A stretch of 64,000 nucleotides of DNA from Aurantimicrobium minutum (GTDB taxonomy: Bacteria; Actinomycetota; Actinomycetes; Actinomycetales; Microbacteriaceae): the NCBI RefSeq assembly GCF_029893825.1, contig NZ_JARXXV010000001.1, positions 1,526,256 to 1,590,255 on the forward strand, written 5' to 3'. The notes beneath the pieces are model-generated. The model was not told where the DNA came from. It saw only the letters and a list, made by a program, of their open reading frames with translations, and did no database searches. The position numbers and the translations under genes are program-made. This document shows positions 9,068 to 17,467 of this stretch, one piece after another (position 1 is the stretch's first letter; every line of letters begins with the position of its first letter).

Positions 9068-10339
9068 TTAGTTCTTATCGCGACGCCAGCTCAGCTCTGC
9101 TGAGCTGCGGGCGACGATCAGAACCACAAAGAGCCAACCCCACTCGGTCAGCGCCGTGCTTTCAGCCAGGCCAGAGATGATCAGCATTGTGAGCACTAGC
9201 GGTGCCCAGGTGTAGATCTCACTCTTCTTGCTGGTGCCCAGTCTCCAGCTGCGCGCATAGGCGAAGCCCAACAAGATCAGCAGTAATGCAAGGCCCACAA
9301 TGCCCACCTGGAGCCAGGCGTCTAGGAAGATGTTGAGACCTGAAGAGTGGATGTCTCCACTGCCCGAGTTCATCACAGTGAAGGGCTGAGTCTTGCGTGG
9401 CCACAGGCCCACCCAGCCCCAACCTTCGAGAGGTTTCATGGCGGCTAGGCGCAGCTCTTCGCTCCAGAGCGAGAGTCGGTACTGCAAAACCTCAGATGAA
9501 CTGAGGGCTTCCAGAATGCGACCACGCAGTGCCCATGCAACAATCAGCGCTAGGACTGCCACGCTTCCCGCCGCAATCTCCGTTCCGCGCCGCACTCCAG
9601 CTTCCATCTTGCGAAGCCCGGCAAGCAGCGCAGCAACACCTGCCACCACCAATGCCGTGACGAAGCCGACAGGGGAGGCGGCCAAGAGAACACACAGCAC
9701 TGCTCCCACAATGGACCAGCCCGCAACCTCGCGGGTGACACTCTTGGTTCGCCACTCAATGATGAAGGTCACGGCAGCAATGAGCGCAACAAGCATGAAC
9801 GCATTGCGTGAACCAAAGAGTCCTTGAATGCCTTCACCATTAACCAGGTTTCCTCGAATACCCAGGAACTGGATGGGCCCGTCAATGAGCACACCCGCGA
9901 TGATCTCCAGCGCTAAAGAAGCAGCTAAGAACACGCGAAGCACATCACCGACGGCACGAATGAGTTGGATGGAATCACGTGTTGCCGAAATGGCAAGGGC
10001 AAGAGCAGCAATGCTCAGTTGGGAGGCAATACCCAGCAGTGTTGCCTTGGGGTAATACGACCAGAAGTAGCTGATGGAGCACCAGGCCACAAACACGGCA
10101 AGTGAGATCGGGAGGAATGCATTCCACCTCACCACGCGCCGGCGTGCAACAAGCATGAGAGCTGCCAGCACGAGCTCGGTTGCAATGATGGCGGTGAGAC
10201 CTGCCGTTCCTACCACTGAACGCAGCAGGTGCGTGCCGAGAACAGTTGCCAGAACCACCAGGCTGAAGGCCTTGGCAAAGCGGGCATGAGAAAAGAACGA
10301 ATACGCCGCTTCGGCGATGGGGTGTGTTGTCTCGCTCAC
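9068..10339 (-). CDS. O-antigen ligase-like membrane protein (Wzy/WaaL family), second copy
   Basis: A 423-residue polytopic protein with about ten hydrophobic helices and a large extracytoplasmic loop near residues 280-335 containing GWGWVGLWPRKTQPF and an HSSGLNIFLDAWLQVG segment, typical of the Wzy_C/WaaL superfamily that polymerises or ligates lipid-linked glycans. It is paralogous to the gene directly upstream (10347-11651); the loops align as GWGW...H...N.FLD.WLQ.G against GWGW...H...NVWLDVWMQLG. It starts with GTG 7 nt after the upstream stop, so they form one operon. Substrate unknown; a wall polymer is likely given the LCP neighbour. Confidence 0.8.
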   Translation of the reverse strand: MSETTHPIAEAAYSFFSHARFAKAFSLVVLATVLGTHLLRSVVGTAGLTAIIATELVLAALMLVARRRVVRWNAFLPISLAVFVAWCSISYFWSYYPKATLLGIASQLSIAALALAISATRDSIQLIRAVGDVLRVFLAASLALEIIAGVLIDGPIQFLGIRGNLVNGEGIQGLFGSRNAFMLVALIAAVTFIIEWRTKSVTREVAGWSIVGAVLCVLLAASPVGFVTALVVAGVAALLAGLRKMEAGVRRGTEIAAGSVAVLALIVAWALRGRILEALSSSEVLQYRLSLWSEELRLAAMKPLEGWGWVGLWPRKTQPFTVMNSGSGDIHSSGLNIFLDAWLQVGIVGLALLLILLGFAYARSWRLGTSKKSEIYTWAPLVLTMLIISGLAESTALTEWGWLFVVLIVARSSAELSWRRDKN

Positions 10340-10346
10340 GAAGACC

Positions 10347-11651
10347 CTAGTTCAGCGCTTTGGTAATGCGAGTGGGAACCATCACCGTCAGTGACAAAAT
10401 CACCATCAGTGCCCACCCGGACTGAACCACGAGCTGACTCTCGGCAAAACTTTGTGCTAATAGTGCAACGGTGACCAGCAGTGGCAGGAGTGAACTCGCG
10501 CTATAGGGACGAGTGTCCACGAGATCCCACTGGGGGCGATCAATGGCGATGAACCAGGAACGTGAGAACAGTCCCCACATGGCCAGGATGAGTGCAATCA
10601 CTCCGACGTATCCAAGCTGCATCCACACATCTAGCCAGACGTTGTGTGCTTGGAGGTAGTGCACGCCGTTGTGCACTGCCAAGTTGTTGAAGGGTTCTAA
10701 CCAGGGGACCCAGGGGCTCAGCCAACCCCAGCCAAAGACAGGGCGTTGCTCGGCCATCTGGGTCACTGCTGCCCAGATGTCGGTGCGGCCGGTCAGATCT
10801 GAGCCCTTACCAAAGATGGACAAGATGGTGGAGCTGGCAACATTCACCAGCACGGCAACGGCAGCAATGATTCCGAAAGTAGTCAGGTAAACGGGACGAC
10901 GTTTGGTCGCTGGCACTGAACGCATCCAGAGCGCGATCAGCGCAACCGCGGTGACCACCATCAGTGCAATGAGGTCTGTGGCTGAACGCGTTAGTCCAAT
11001 GGTGAGCAGTGCCAAGGCAACCCAGACATAACCCCAGTTACGCCACACCTTTCGGTCTGCCAATTGCAGGCAGAACACAATCAGGGCAATGACGGCAATG
11101 AAACCGAGCTGGTTGCGGTTACCCACCACGCCTTGGATGGGCCCACCCTCAAGCAGAAGGTTGCGGCTCCACTGAAACACAGCAGGAACCTTGCCCTGTG
11201 TGGTGTCTACCCACACCGGATAAATGGCATGGCCAATAAACACGCTGACCCAGAGTTCAAACAGCAGTGAGGCAGCAAGAATCCAGCGCAGGGTGGTGCC
11301 CAGTGCACGAACGAAATCATTCCAGGGCAGTGTCAACGCAATACCGACACCGCCGATGGTGACCTCAATGAATGGCCACAGCGTCAATGCAGTATTGGCA
11401 GGAGAGTAGGCCCAGGTCACTGAGGCAACAGCAAGCAGGGCAAAGAAGGCGAGCCAGAACGGGATGCTGCGCCAGTGGATGAGGTGACGGGCGCGGAAGA
11501 TAACCACGATGTAAATGACCGTGATCAGGACTCCCAGTCCCATGAAAAGTTCCCAGCCCAGCAGGTTGCGAATAGCCTCACCGGCAAAGAGCATGAACAG
11601 CGTGACGACGGCTAAGCCGGTCTTCGCTTTTCTATATTCTGTGGCGGGCAT
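10347..11651 (-). CDS. O-antigen ligase-like membrane protein (Wzy/WaaL family), first copy
   Basis: A 434-residue protein with about ten to twelve transmembrane helices and a Wzy_C-type loop near residues 285-345 (GWGWLSPWVPWLEPF, then HYLQAHNVWLDVWMQLGYVG). It is first of a tandem paralogous pair, probably from an old duplication because identity is limited to the loop motif and topology. The ATG is preceded at 6 nt by a minus-strand -10 TAGCCT (11658-11663), whose TAG is also the stop codon of the acyl-CoA dehydrogenase gene, so transcription can restart here without any spacer. Confidence 0.8.
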   Translation of the reverse strand: MPATEYRKAKTGLAVVTLFMLFAGEAIRNLLGWELFMGLGVLITVIYIVVIFRARHLIHWRSIPFWLAFFALLAVASVTWAYSPANTALTLWPFIEVTIGGVGIALTLPWNDFVRALGTTLRWILAASLLFELWVSVFIGHAIYPVWVDTTQGKVPAVFQWSRNLLLEGGPIQGVVGNRNQLGFIAVIALIVFCLQLADRKVWRNWGYVWVALALLTIGLTRSATDLIALMVVTAVALIALWMRSVPATKRRPVYLTTFGIIAAVAVLVNVASSTILSIFGKGSDLTGRTDIWAAVTQMAEQRPVFGWGWLSPWVPWLEPFNNLAVHNGVHYLQAHNVWLDVWMQLGYVGVIALILAMWGLFSRSWFIAIDRPQWDLVDTRPYSASSLLPLLVTVALLAQSFAESQLVVQSGWALMVILSLTVMVPTRITKALN

Positions 11652-11657
11652 GTATCA

Positions 11658-11663
11658 AGGCTA
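11658..11663 (-). promoter_or_regulatory. -10 element (TAGCCT) of a leaderless promoter, fused to the upstream stop codon
   Basis: On the minus strand TAGCCT is followed by TGATAC and the ATG at 11651. The TAG is the stop codon of the acyl-CoA dehydrogenase gene. Confidence 0.6.
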
Positions 11664-12839
11664 GACGAATGCGGCGTGACCTGTGATGGCCCTACCCACA
11701 ATGAGGGTGTTCATCTCCCTGGTTCCCTCATAGCTGTAGATCGCTTCCGCGTCGGCAAAGAAGCGGGCAACATCATAATCCAGCACGATTCCGTTACCGC
11801 CCAGGATCTCTCGACACCATGCAACGGACTCACGCATACGTGCTGTTGCCACCGCCTTGGCCAGTGCTGCATGCTCGTCCTTCAGCTTTCCGGCATCCTG
11901 CATGCGAGAAGTTTCCAGAACCAGAGACAGGCTCGAGGTGATGTTTCCCAGGCTCTTGACCAGCAAGTCCTGCACCATCTGGTGGGCCGCAATGGGCTTA
12001 CCAAACTGGATGCGTTCCTTGGCATAGGCCAGTGCAGCTTCATAGGCACCCACAGCAATACCCACGGCAGCCCAGGCAACCTCAGCACGGGTGAGACGAA
12101 GCACTGTTGCAGTGTCTGCAAAGCTGTTGGCCTTTTGCAAACGGTTGGCTTCGGGCACGCGCACATTGGTCAAGGTGATGTCTGCGTTTTGAACCACACG
12201 CAAGGACTGCTTTCCCTCAATCTTGGTTGCGACATAACCGTCAGTATCGGTGGGAACAATGAAGCCCTTCACCTGACCATCGGCAGTGTCCTTGGCCCAC
12301 ACCACACAGATATCTGCCCAGGTGGCATTCCCAATCCACCTCTTAGAGCCGTTGAGCACCCACTCATCACCCTCGCGGGTGGCCGTGGTGCGCAGGCCCT
12401 GGGCAGAGTCAGAACCCGATAGGGGTTCTGTCAATCCAAAGGAGCCCACAATCTCACCCGAACTCATCTTGGGTAACCAGAAGGCACGCTGCTCATCAGA
12501 ACCACAGACACCGAGCGATCCCATGGCGAGACCGTTCTGCACACCCACATAAGTGGCAACGCTGGCATCGATACGTGCCAACTCGAGAGCGACCCAGCCT
12601 CGGAATATCGCAGTCGTTTCAAAGGGCTGCGTCTCCGGCCATGCCATACCCATCAGCCCCGTGTTGGCGAGCCCGGCAACCAGGGACTTCGGAAACTCTG
12701 CCCGCTCCCAGTGGTCGTTGATCACCGGCTTAATCTCAGTCTCGAGATAGCTGCGCAATTCCATCAGCTTCTCAAGTTCCTGAGCAGACAAGCTCGACTC
12801 AAGGTGGAAGAAGTCACTTACCAAGTTCTCAAAGCTCAT
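11661..12839 (-). CDS. Acyl-CoA dehydrogenase (glutaryl-CoA dehydrogenase-like)
   Basis: A 392-residue flavoprotein that oxidises an acyl-CoA thioester. Motifs: the FAD/substrate segment FGLTEPLSGSDSAQG, NGSKRWIGNATWAD, the helical domain with QMVQDLL and the C-terminal EILGGNGIVLDYDVARF followed by YEGTREMNTLIVGRAITG. The C-terminal block is closest to glutaryl-CoA dehydrogenases, but the exact substrate is uncertain. Mycobacteria have a dehydrogenase (fadE25) near purE/accD, so placement is syntenic. It starts 6 nt downstream of a -10 element that it shares with manA. Confidence 0.88.
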   Translation of the reverse strand: MSFENLVSDFFHLESSLSAQELEKLMELRSYLETEIKPVINDHWERAEFPKSLVAGLANTGLMGMAWPETQPFETTAIFRGWVALELARIDASVATYVGVQNGLAMGSLGVCGSDEQRAFWLPKMSSGEIVGSFGLTEPLSGSDSAQGLRTTATREGDEWVLNGSKRWIGNATWADICVVWAKDTADGQVKGFIVPTDTDGYVATKIEGKQSLRVVQNADITLTNVRVPEANRLQKANSFADTATVLRLTRAEVAWAAVGIAVGAYEAALAYAKERIQFGKPIAAHQMVQDLLVKSLGNITSSLSLVLETSRMQDAGKLKDEHAALAKAVATARMRESVAWCREILGGNGIVLDYDVARFFADAEAIYSYEGTREMNTLIVGRAITGHAAFV

Positions 12840-12844
12840 GTGGC

Positions 12845-12851
12845 TAGGCTA
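12845..12851. promoter_or_regulatory. Shared symmetric -10 element for acyl-CoA dehydrogenase and manA
   Basis: TAGGCTA gives plus-strand TAGGCT (12845-12850), 7 nt before GTG 12858, and minus-strand TAGCCT, 6 nt before ATG 12839. Both transcripts are predicted to be leaderless or nearly so, and the gap between the genes is only 18-21 bp. Confidence 0.65.
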
Positions 12852-12857
12852 ATCCTC

Positions 12858-14021
12858 GTGATGATTCGTGTCGATAACACCCCGCGTGACTACGCCTGGG
12901 GTTCCCTGACCGACATCGCTGAACTTCGAGGCCTAGCCCCTACCGGTTCGCCCCAGGCAGAGCTGTGGCTGGGCACCCACCCCGGCTCTCCCACGCAGAT
13001 TGTGAACCCTGCCGAGGCTGCCGGGGCAGCCACTATTGCTGAGTTGTTATCTTCCCGTGGAGAGGAACCGCTGCCATACCTGTTGAAGGTGTTGGCCGCA
13101 GCGCACCCCCTCTCCATCCAGGCACACCCCTCACCCGAGCAAGCACGTGAAGGCTACGCGCGCGAAAACGCAGCAGGGATTGCGCTCGATGCACCTCATC
13201 GCAACTACCGCGATGATGCACACAAGCCTGAACTCATCTATGCACTCAGTGACACCTTTGAAGCACTCTGCGGTTTTCGTCAGATCGACCTCACCATTGC
13301 TGAGCTTGAAACACTTGCCGCTGCAAATGCACAGGCTTGTTCACCAACCTCGGCGCTCGCCGAGTTCACTGCTCAACTTATTGAGCGAGGTGACGGAGCT
13401 ATCCGTTGGGCTCTGGACTGGGCACTCACCGGTGACAATGCTGCTGCCTTGGTCTCTGAAATCTCCGTTGCAGGAAAGCTTGTCAAGGATTCGTTGCTCA
13501 CAGAACTGGCACAGGATTACCCCGGCGACCCGGGGATAGTGGTGGCGCTGCTGCTCAACCGGGTCACCTTGACTCGAGGGCAGGCACTGTATTTGCCTGC
13601 CGGCAATATGCACGCCTATATCCGAGGACTGGGTATTGAGCTGATGGCAGCCAGTGACAATGTGATGCGTGGAGGTCTCACCTCCAAGCACGTGGATGTT
13701 CCCGAGCTACTCTCGGTGGTCAGCGATCAGGTCGTACCTGTCCCACTGCTCACCCCCGCACACGTTGGTGCAGGGATTGAAATATTCACTCCGGATGTTC
13801 CCGACTTTGTCCTCGCACACGTGCTGGTAACTTCCGGAATGTCCCCTTCCGAGCAGATTTCACTCACTCGTCACGCAATTGTTACGTGCACGGCAGGAAA
13901 TGTGACGCTGACCGGTCTCGAGTCGACGATTGAACTTGCCCAGGGTCAAAATGCCTTTATTTCCGCGGAAGAAGGCCATATTTCCTTCTCTGGTGAGGGT
14001 GAACTTTTCATTGCCCATTAG
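12858..14021 (+). CDS. manA: Mannose-6-phosphate isomerase, type I
   Basis: A 387-residue zinc enzyme interconverting fructose-6-P and mannose-6-P, the entry to GDP-mannose. Motifs: RDYAWGS near the N-terminus, QAHPSPEQAREGYARE with zinc ligands, DDAHKPELIYALSDTFEALCGF, and the C-terminal-half signature ALYLPAGNMHAYIRGLGIELMAASDNVMRGGLTSKHVD (split here: LPAGNMHAY and NVMRGGLTSKH). Length is normal. The frame is open upstream to 12711 inside the opposite gene, but homology starts at 12861; GTG 12858 is favoured because it lies 7 nt from the -10 element, ATG 12861 being the alternative. Confidence 0.92.
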   Translation: MMIRVDNTPRDYAWGSLTDIAELRGLAPTGSPQAELWLGTHPGSPTQIVNPAEAAGAATIAELLSSRGEEPLPYLLKVLAAAHPLSIQAHPSPEQAREGYARENAAGIALDAPHRNYRDDAHKPELIYALSDTFEALCGFRQIDLTIAELETLAAANAQACSPTSALAEFTAQLIERGDGAIRWALDWALTGDNAAALVSEISVAGKLVKDSLLTELAQDYPGDPGIVVALLLNRVTLTRGQALYLPAGNMHAYIRGLGIELMAASDNVMRGGLTSKHVDVPELLSVVSDQVVPVPLLTPAHVGAGIEIFTPDVPDFVLAHVLVTSGMSPSEQISLTRHAIVTCTAGNVTLTGLESTIELAQGQNAFISAEEGHISFSGEGELFIAH

Positions 14022-14083
14022 GGGATAAACCCTCTTTTGACTCTAAAGTCTCCAGCGCGTCTTCAAAGTTTTGAAATCTCGAC

Positions 14084-14112
14084 TTGACTCAAACGAATGA
14101 CAACGGTGTAAT
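14084..14112 (+). promoter_or_regulatory. Promoter of whiB2
   Basis: TTGACT (14084-14089) and TGTAAT (14107-14112) are separated by 17 nt, a good vegetative sigma factor promoter about 50 nt upstream of the whiB2 ATG. The 143-bp manA-whiB2 gap holds nothing else recognisable. Confidence 0.5.
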
Positions 14113-14164
14113 TACTTAGACGCGCCAAGGCGGCGTGCGTAAGACACCGGGGTGGGAGTTCTTG

Positions 14165-14488
14165 ATGGCACCGGAATATCGCGGAAGCGTTCCAGAGAAT
14201 TGGTTTGTTGATCCAGTTCGTTTGGGAGTTCCAGGAACCCCCTCGTCTCGCACTCTCTTAGAAGACGACAACCCCCTCGCATGGCAGGCTGATGCACTCT
14301 GTGCACAGACCGACCCCGAGTCGTTCTTCCCTGAAAAGGGTGGCTCCACTCGCGACGCGAAGAAGATTTGCACCTCCTGCGAAGTTCGTAGCGAATGCCT
14401 CGAATACGCCCTCTCCAACGACGAGCGTTTCGGCATCTGGGGTGGTCTGAGTGAGCGCGAACGTCGCAAGCTCCGCCGTCGCGCCTAA
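14165..14488 (+). CDS. whiB2: WhiB-family iron-sulfur transcription factor (WhiB2/WhmD-like)
   Basis: A 107-residue Wbl protein. Four cysteines follow the family pattern: one in ALCAQ, then C-X2-C-X5-C in ICTSCEVRSEC, binding a 4Fe-4S cluster. The GIWGGLSERERR turn and a basic C-terminus (RRKLRRRA) follow. The start is ATG 14165, preceded by GGGAG; an in-frame ATG at 14135 has no such signal. WhiB2/WhmD proteins are tied to septation and cell division, and the location near manA-manB is conserved with Rv3260c, so the WhiB2 assignment rests mainly on synteny and the longer N-terminus. Confidence 0.88.
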   Translation: MAPEYRGSVPENWFVDPVRLGVPGTPSSRTLLEDDNPLAWQADALCAQTDPESFFPEKGGSTRDAKKICTSCEVRSECLEYALSNDERFGIWGGLSERERRKLRRRA

Positions 14489-14520
14489 GCCTTCTCGAAA
14501 CCACTAGTTTCCTAGCCACG

Positions 14521-14543
14521 CCCGCCCAATTGGGCGGGTTTTT
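14521..14543 (+). terminator. Rho-independent terminator of whiB2
   Basis: CCCGCCCAATTGGGCGGG is a perfect 18-bp palindrome (14521-14538) followed by five T residues, 33 bp after the whiB2 stop. It is the clearest intrinsic terminator in the window. Confidence 0.85.
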
Positions 14544-14556
14544 GGCTTCTCCTGCC

Positions 14557-14562
14557 TAGGCT
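14557..14562 (+). promoter_or_regulatory. -10 element (TAGGCT) of a leaderless promoter
   Basis: TAGGCT ends 7 nt before the ATG at 14570, right after the whiB2 terminator, so the following operon starts its own, leaderless transcript. Confidence 0.6.
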
Positions 14563-14569
14563 GGCAGGG

Positions 14570-17467
14570 ATGAAAACGAGAGTCACAGCGATCATTGTTG
14601 CCCGCCAGGGTGGCGAGCACCTCGCGCGAACCCTCGAAGCGCTCAACAAGCAAACCAGACGGCCAGATATTGTCCTTGCCGTCGACAATTCATCCAAGAA
14701 CAACGCAGCAGCGCAGCTGCAAGCTTTCGGGGCAAGTCAGCTACTCACCGGGGGCGGTCGTCTCAGCTTCGGTGAAGCCCTCGACGTGGCCGCCCGAGCA
14801 TTTCCTGCCGTCACTGGACCCGATGAATTCCTGTGGTTCCTCGCTCAAGACAGCGCACCCGAACCCACCGCACTTGCTGAGCTCATTGGCGCACTCGAAG
14901 TATCACCTTCGGTAGCTGTTGTTGGTCCTAAACAAATGGACTGGGAACGCCCCGACTACATCCGCGAGTATGGCCTCACCATGGCTCAGGGTGGTCGCAC
15001 CATCTCCCTCGTAGTTGATGAACTCGACCAGGCCCAGCATGACAACGTCAGCGACGTCATGGCGGTGGGTGCTAACGGCATGCTAGTTCGTCAGCAAGTC
15101 TGGGAGCAGTTGGCAGGTTTTGATCACCACCTGCGCGTGGTCGATGATGCACTCGACTTCTGCGTTCGCGCCCGCCTCGCTGGTCACCGTGTTTCTGTAG
15201 TTCCTTCTGCCCGCGTGCTCAGCGCCGGCGACGGAGTCATTGGCCCTGTTGGAACTGATAGCTACCGTGCACGCAAGAAGCGTGCTCGACAGTATCGCTC
15301 CGCAGAGCTCTACCGTCGTCTCGTCTACTCCAACAGCGGCGCACTGTTCTGGCACTGGATGGGATTGCTGCCTTCGGCCGTCATCCGTTCACTCGGTCAG
15401 CTCTTGGCCAAGCGCCCTGGTGCAGTCTCTGGAGAATTCCGCGCAGCACTCTCTGCTGCCTTCTCCGGTGGTTCCGTCGGTCGCGCACGCAAGCTCCTGA
15501 AATCGACTCGGGTTGCTTCATGGAGCGCACTGGCACCGTTGCGTGTTTCTCGAGCAGATGTGCGCAGGCGTGAATCGCTCGCCCGTGAAGCAATTCAGTT
15601 GCGCATGCACGGCGAGAAGAAACCCATACATTTCTTCTCCACCGGTGGTGCTTGGGTCACTCTGGTTCTCGCTTTTGTGTCGGTAGGAACGTTCTCCACA
15701 CTGGTTGGTGCCAACGCCATTGCGGGCGGGGCACTGCTGCCTTTGGGTGGTTCAGTCACTGACCTCTGGGCGCAGACTCTCTGGGGTTGGCGAGAAGGCG
15801 CATTCAGTGTCGTGGGACCAGCTGATGGGTTTGCTGGCGTTGTTGCCGTGCTGGGAACGCTGACCTTCTGGCAGCCCAGTTTCTCTCTGGTCCTGTTGTG
15901 GTTCTTGGCGATGCCATTGGCCGGTTTGGGTGCGTGGCTTCTGGCTGCACGTCTAACCCAGCGCGCTAGCATTCGAGCATTCATTGGTTTGGGTTATGGA
16001 CTTAGTCCTGCATTACTTGGTGCGCTTACGCAGGGTCGACCCGCTGCCGTCATCGCACACATTCTGCTTCCCTTCCTCTTCTTTGCAGGTATTCGCGCCG
16101 CACGTTCTTGGTCTGCTTCAGCAACCACAGCACTGCTCTTTGCTGCTGTGGTGGCGTGTGCTCCGTCACTCACCCCCGCACTGCTGGTGGTGTGGATCGG
16201 CACCCTGTTGCTCACTGGACGCTACGTCCCACGCTTCCTCGCTATTCCCATCCCCGCAGCAGCACTGGTTGCGCCCATCGTTTTGGTACAGGTCTTTGGG
16301 CTGAACCTGTTTGGTTTAGCTGCAGACCCAGGCCCTGCCATCGGTAGTGCCGTCTCACCACACTGGCAACTGGCTTTGGGCTTCCCCACCGAAGGACTCG
16401 GCGGCTGGATTCAGGCTGCAAGCTTCTTGCCGTGGGCTAACCCTGTGGCAAGTGTGTGGGTTGCCATCCTGGTTGGTGTGCTTGTTGCACTGGCATTCGT
16501 TGGTTTGTTCTCGCAGTACCCCATCCGTGCACAGCTAGCTGTTGTGGTGATGGTGCTCGGAATTGTCACCGCCGTCTTTGCTTCCGGTTTCTTCGTTTCT
16601 TTCAACGGGGGAGAGCCTGTAGCTATCTGGCCCGGCAATGGCCTGAGCCTGGCCTGGCTGGGACTCATGGTTGCAGCTGGCACAGGCGCATCTATTCTTC
16701 GTCGCTTCTCCTTCTTCCCCGCTGTGGCAGGTATTGCGGCAGTAGCTTTGCTGGCATTGCCGGCCCTGGCAGCATCGAGTCTGGGTAATTCCAAGGTGGT
16801 TGCCGGGAATGGGCAAACCCTTCCTGCCTATGTCGTTGCGCAGGCAGCGATTGATCCCACCGTGGGCACACTCGTACTGACCCCTCAGCCAGATGGTGGT
16901 TTGGGTGCAAACCTGGTTCGTGGCACCGGCATGACCTTGGAAGCAACTTCCACGTTCGTCACCACTGGTGCTGGTTTTGCTCCTGAAGAAAAGATTCTTG
17001 CCAACACCGTGAGTAACCTCGCCTCAGTCAGTGGTGTTGACTCAACCGAAGAACTCACTTCACTCGGTGTTGCTTTCGTTGTTCTCACTCCGCCCCTTGC
17101 CGAGGTGGGAGAAAAGGTTTCGCCTCAAGCTCAGAGCATGTCTGCCCGCGTGAAGGCAACACTGGACGCTAATGCGGGCGTGGAGATTGTGGGAAAGACA
17201 GATGCTGGTTTGCTCTGGCGCTTCCCTGGATATGACGCCTCTGCGATTACTCCATTGCAATCGGCTATGCCGGTTGAACCGTGGCGCACCGTGATTGCCA
17301 GTGTTCAAGCTCTCGTCATCATTTTGACTTTGCTACTGGCAATTCCAACCGGTGCAGTCATGTCTGATCTTCGCCCCAAGCGTTACCTGCCTGGGCTAGT
17401 TGAAAGCGATGACGAACTGGCAGCCCTCGACCCACTGGCAGGTGATCAAGATGTCGAAAGCAACTAA
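14570..17467 (+). CDS. Large GT2 glycosyltransferase with polytopic membrane domain
   Basis: A 965-residue protein. Residues 1-240 are a GT2 domain (VTAIIVARQGGEHLARTLEA, VLAVDNSS, FLWFLAQDSAPEP, VGANGMLVRQQVWEQLAGFD). A basic linker follows, then about twelve to fourteen hydrophobic helices between residues 365 and 745, an extracytoplasmic domain to about 920 and a last helix near 915-935. This architecture is common in Actinobacteria beside whiB2 and DUF5719; the acceptor is unknown. It resembles galactofuranosyl or rhamnosyl transferases only in the GT2 part. Its last 17 nt overlap the DUF5719 gene, implying coupling of the two products. Confidence 0.82.
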   Translation: MKTRVTAIIVARQGGEHLARTLEALNKQTRRPDIVLAVDNSSKNNAAAQLQAFGASQLLTGGGRLSFGEALDVAARAFPAVTGPDEFLWFLAQDSAPEPTALAELIGALEVSPSVAVVGPKQMDWERPDYIREYGLTMAQGGRTISLVVDELDQAQHDNVSDVMAVGANGMLVRQQVWEQLAGFDHHLRVVDDALDFCVRARLAGHRVSVVPSARVLSAGDGVIGPVGTDSYRARKKRARQYRSAELYRRLVYSNSGALFWHWMGLLPSAVIRSLGQLLAKRPGAVSGEFRAALSAAFSGGSVGRARKLLKSTRVASWSALAPLRVSRADVRRRESLAREAIQLRMHGEKKPIHFFSTGGAWVTLVLAFVSVGTFSTLVGANAIAGGALLPLGGSVTDLWAQTLWGWREGAFSVVGPADGFAGVVAVLGTLTFWQPSFSLVLLWFLAMPLAGLGAWLLAARLTQRASIRAFIGLGYGLSPALLGALTQGRPAAVIAHILLPFLFFAGIRAARSWSASATTALLFAAVVACAPSLTPALLVVWIGTLLLTGRYVPRFLAIPIPAAALVAPIVLVQVFGLNLFGLAADPGPAIGSAVSPHWQLALGFPTEGLGGWIQAASFLPWANPVASVWVAILVGVLVALAFVGLFSQYPIRAQLAVVVMVLGIVTAVFASGFFVSFNGGEPVAIWPGNGLSLAWLGLMVAAGTGASILRRFSFFPAVAGIAAVALLALPALAASSLGNSKVVAGNGQTLPAYVVAQAAIDPTVGTLVLTPQPDGGLGANLVRGTGMTLEATSTFVTTGAGFAPEEKILANTVSNLASVSGVDSTEELTSLGVAFVVLTPPLAEVGEKVSPQAQSMSARVKATLDANAGVEIVGKTDAGLLWRFPGYDASAITPLQSAMPVEPWRTVIASVQALVIILTLLLAIPTGAVMSDLRPKRYLPGLVESDDELAALDPLAGDQDVESN

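Noticed and set aside
12711..12860. N-terminal extension of ManA to ATG 12711
   Set aside because: It overlaps the acyl-CoA dehydrogenase gene and its translation has no homology; ManA sequence starts at 12858/12861 next to a -10 element.
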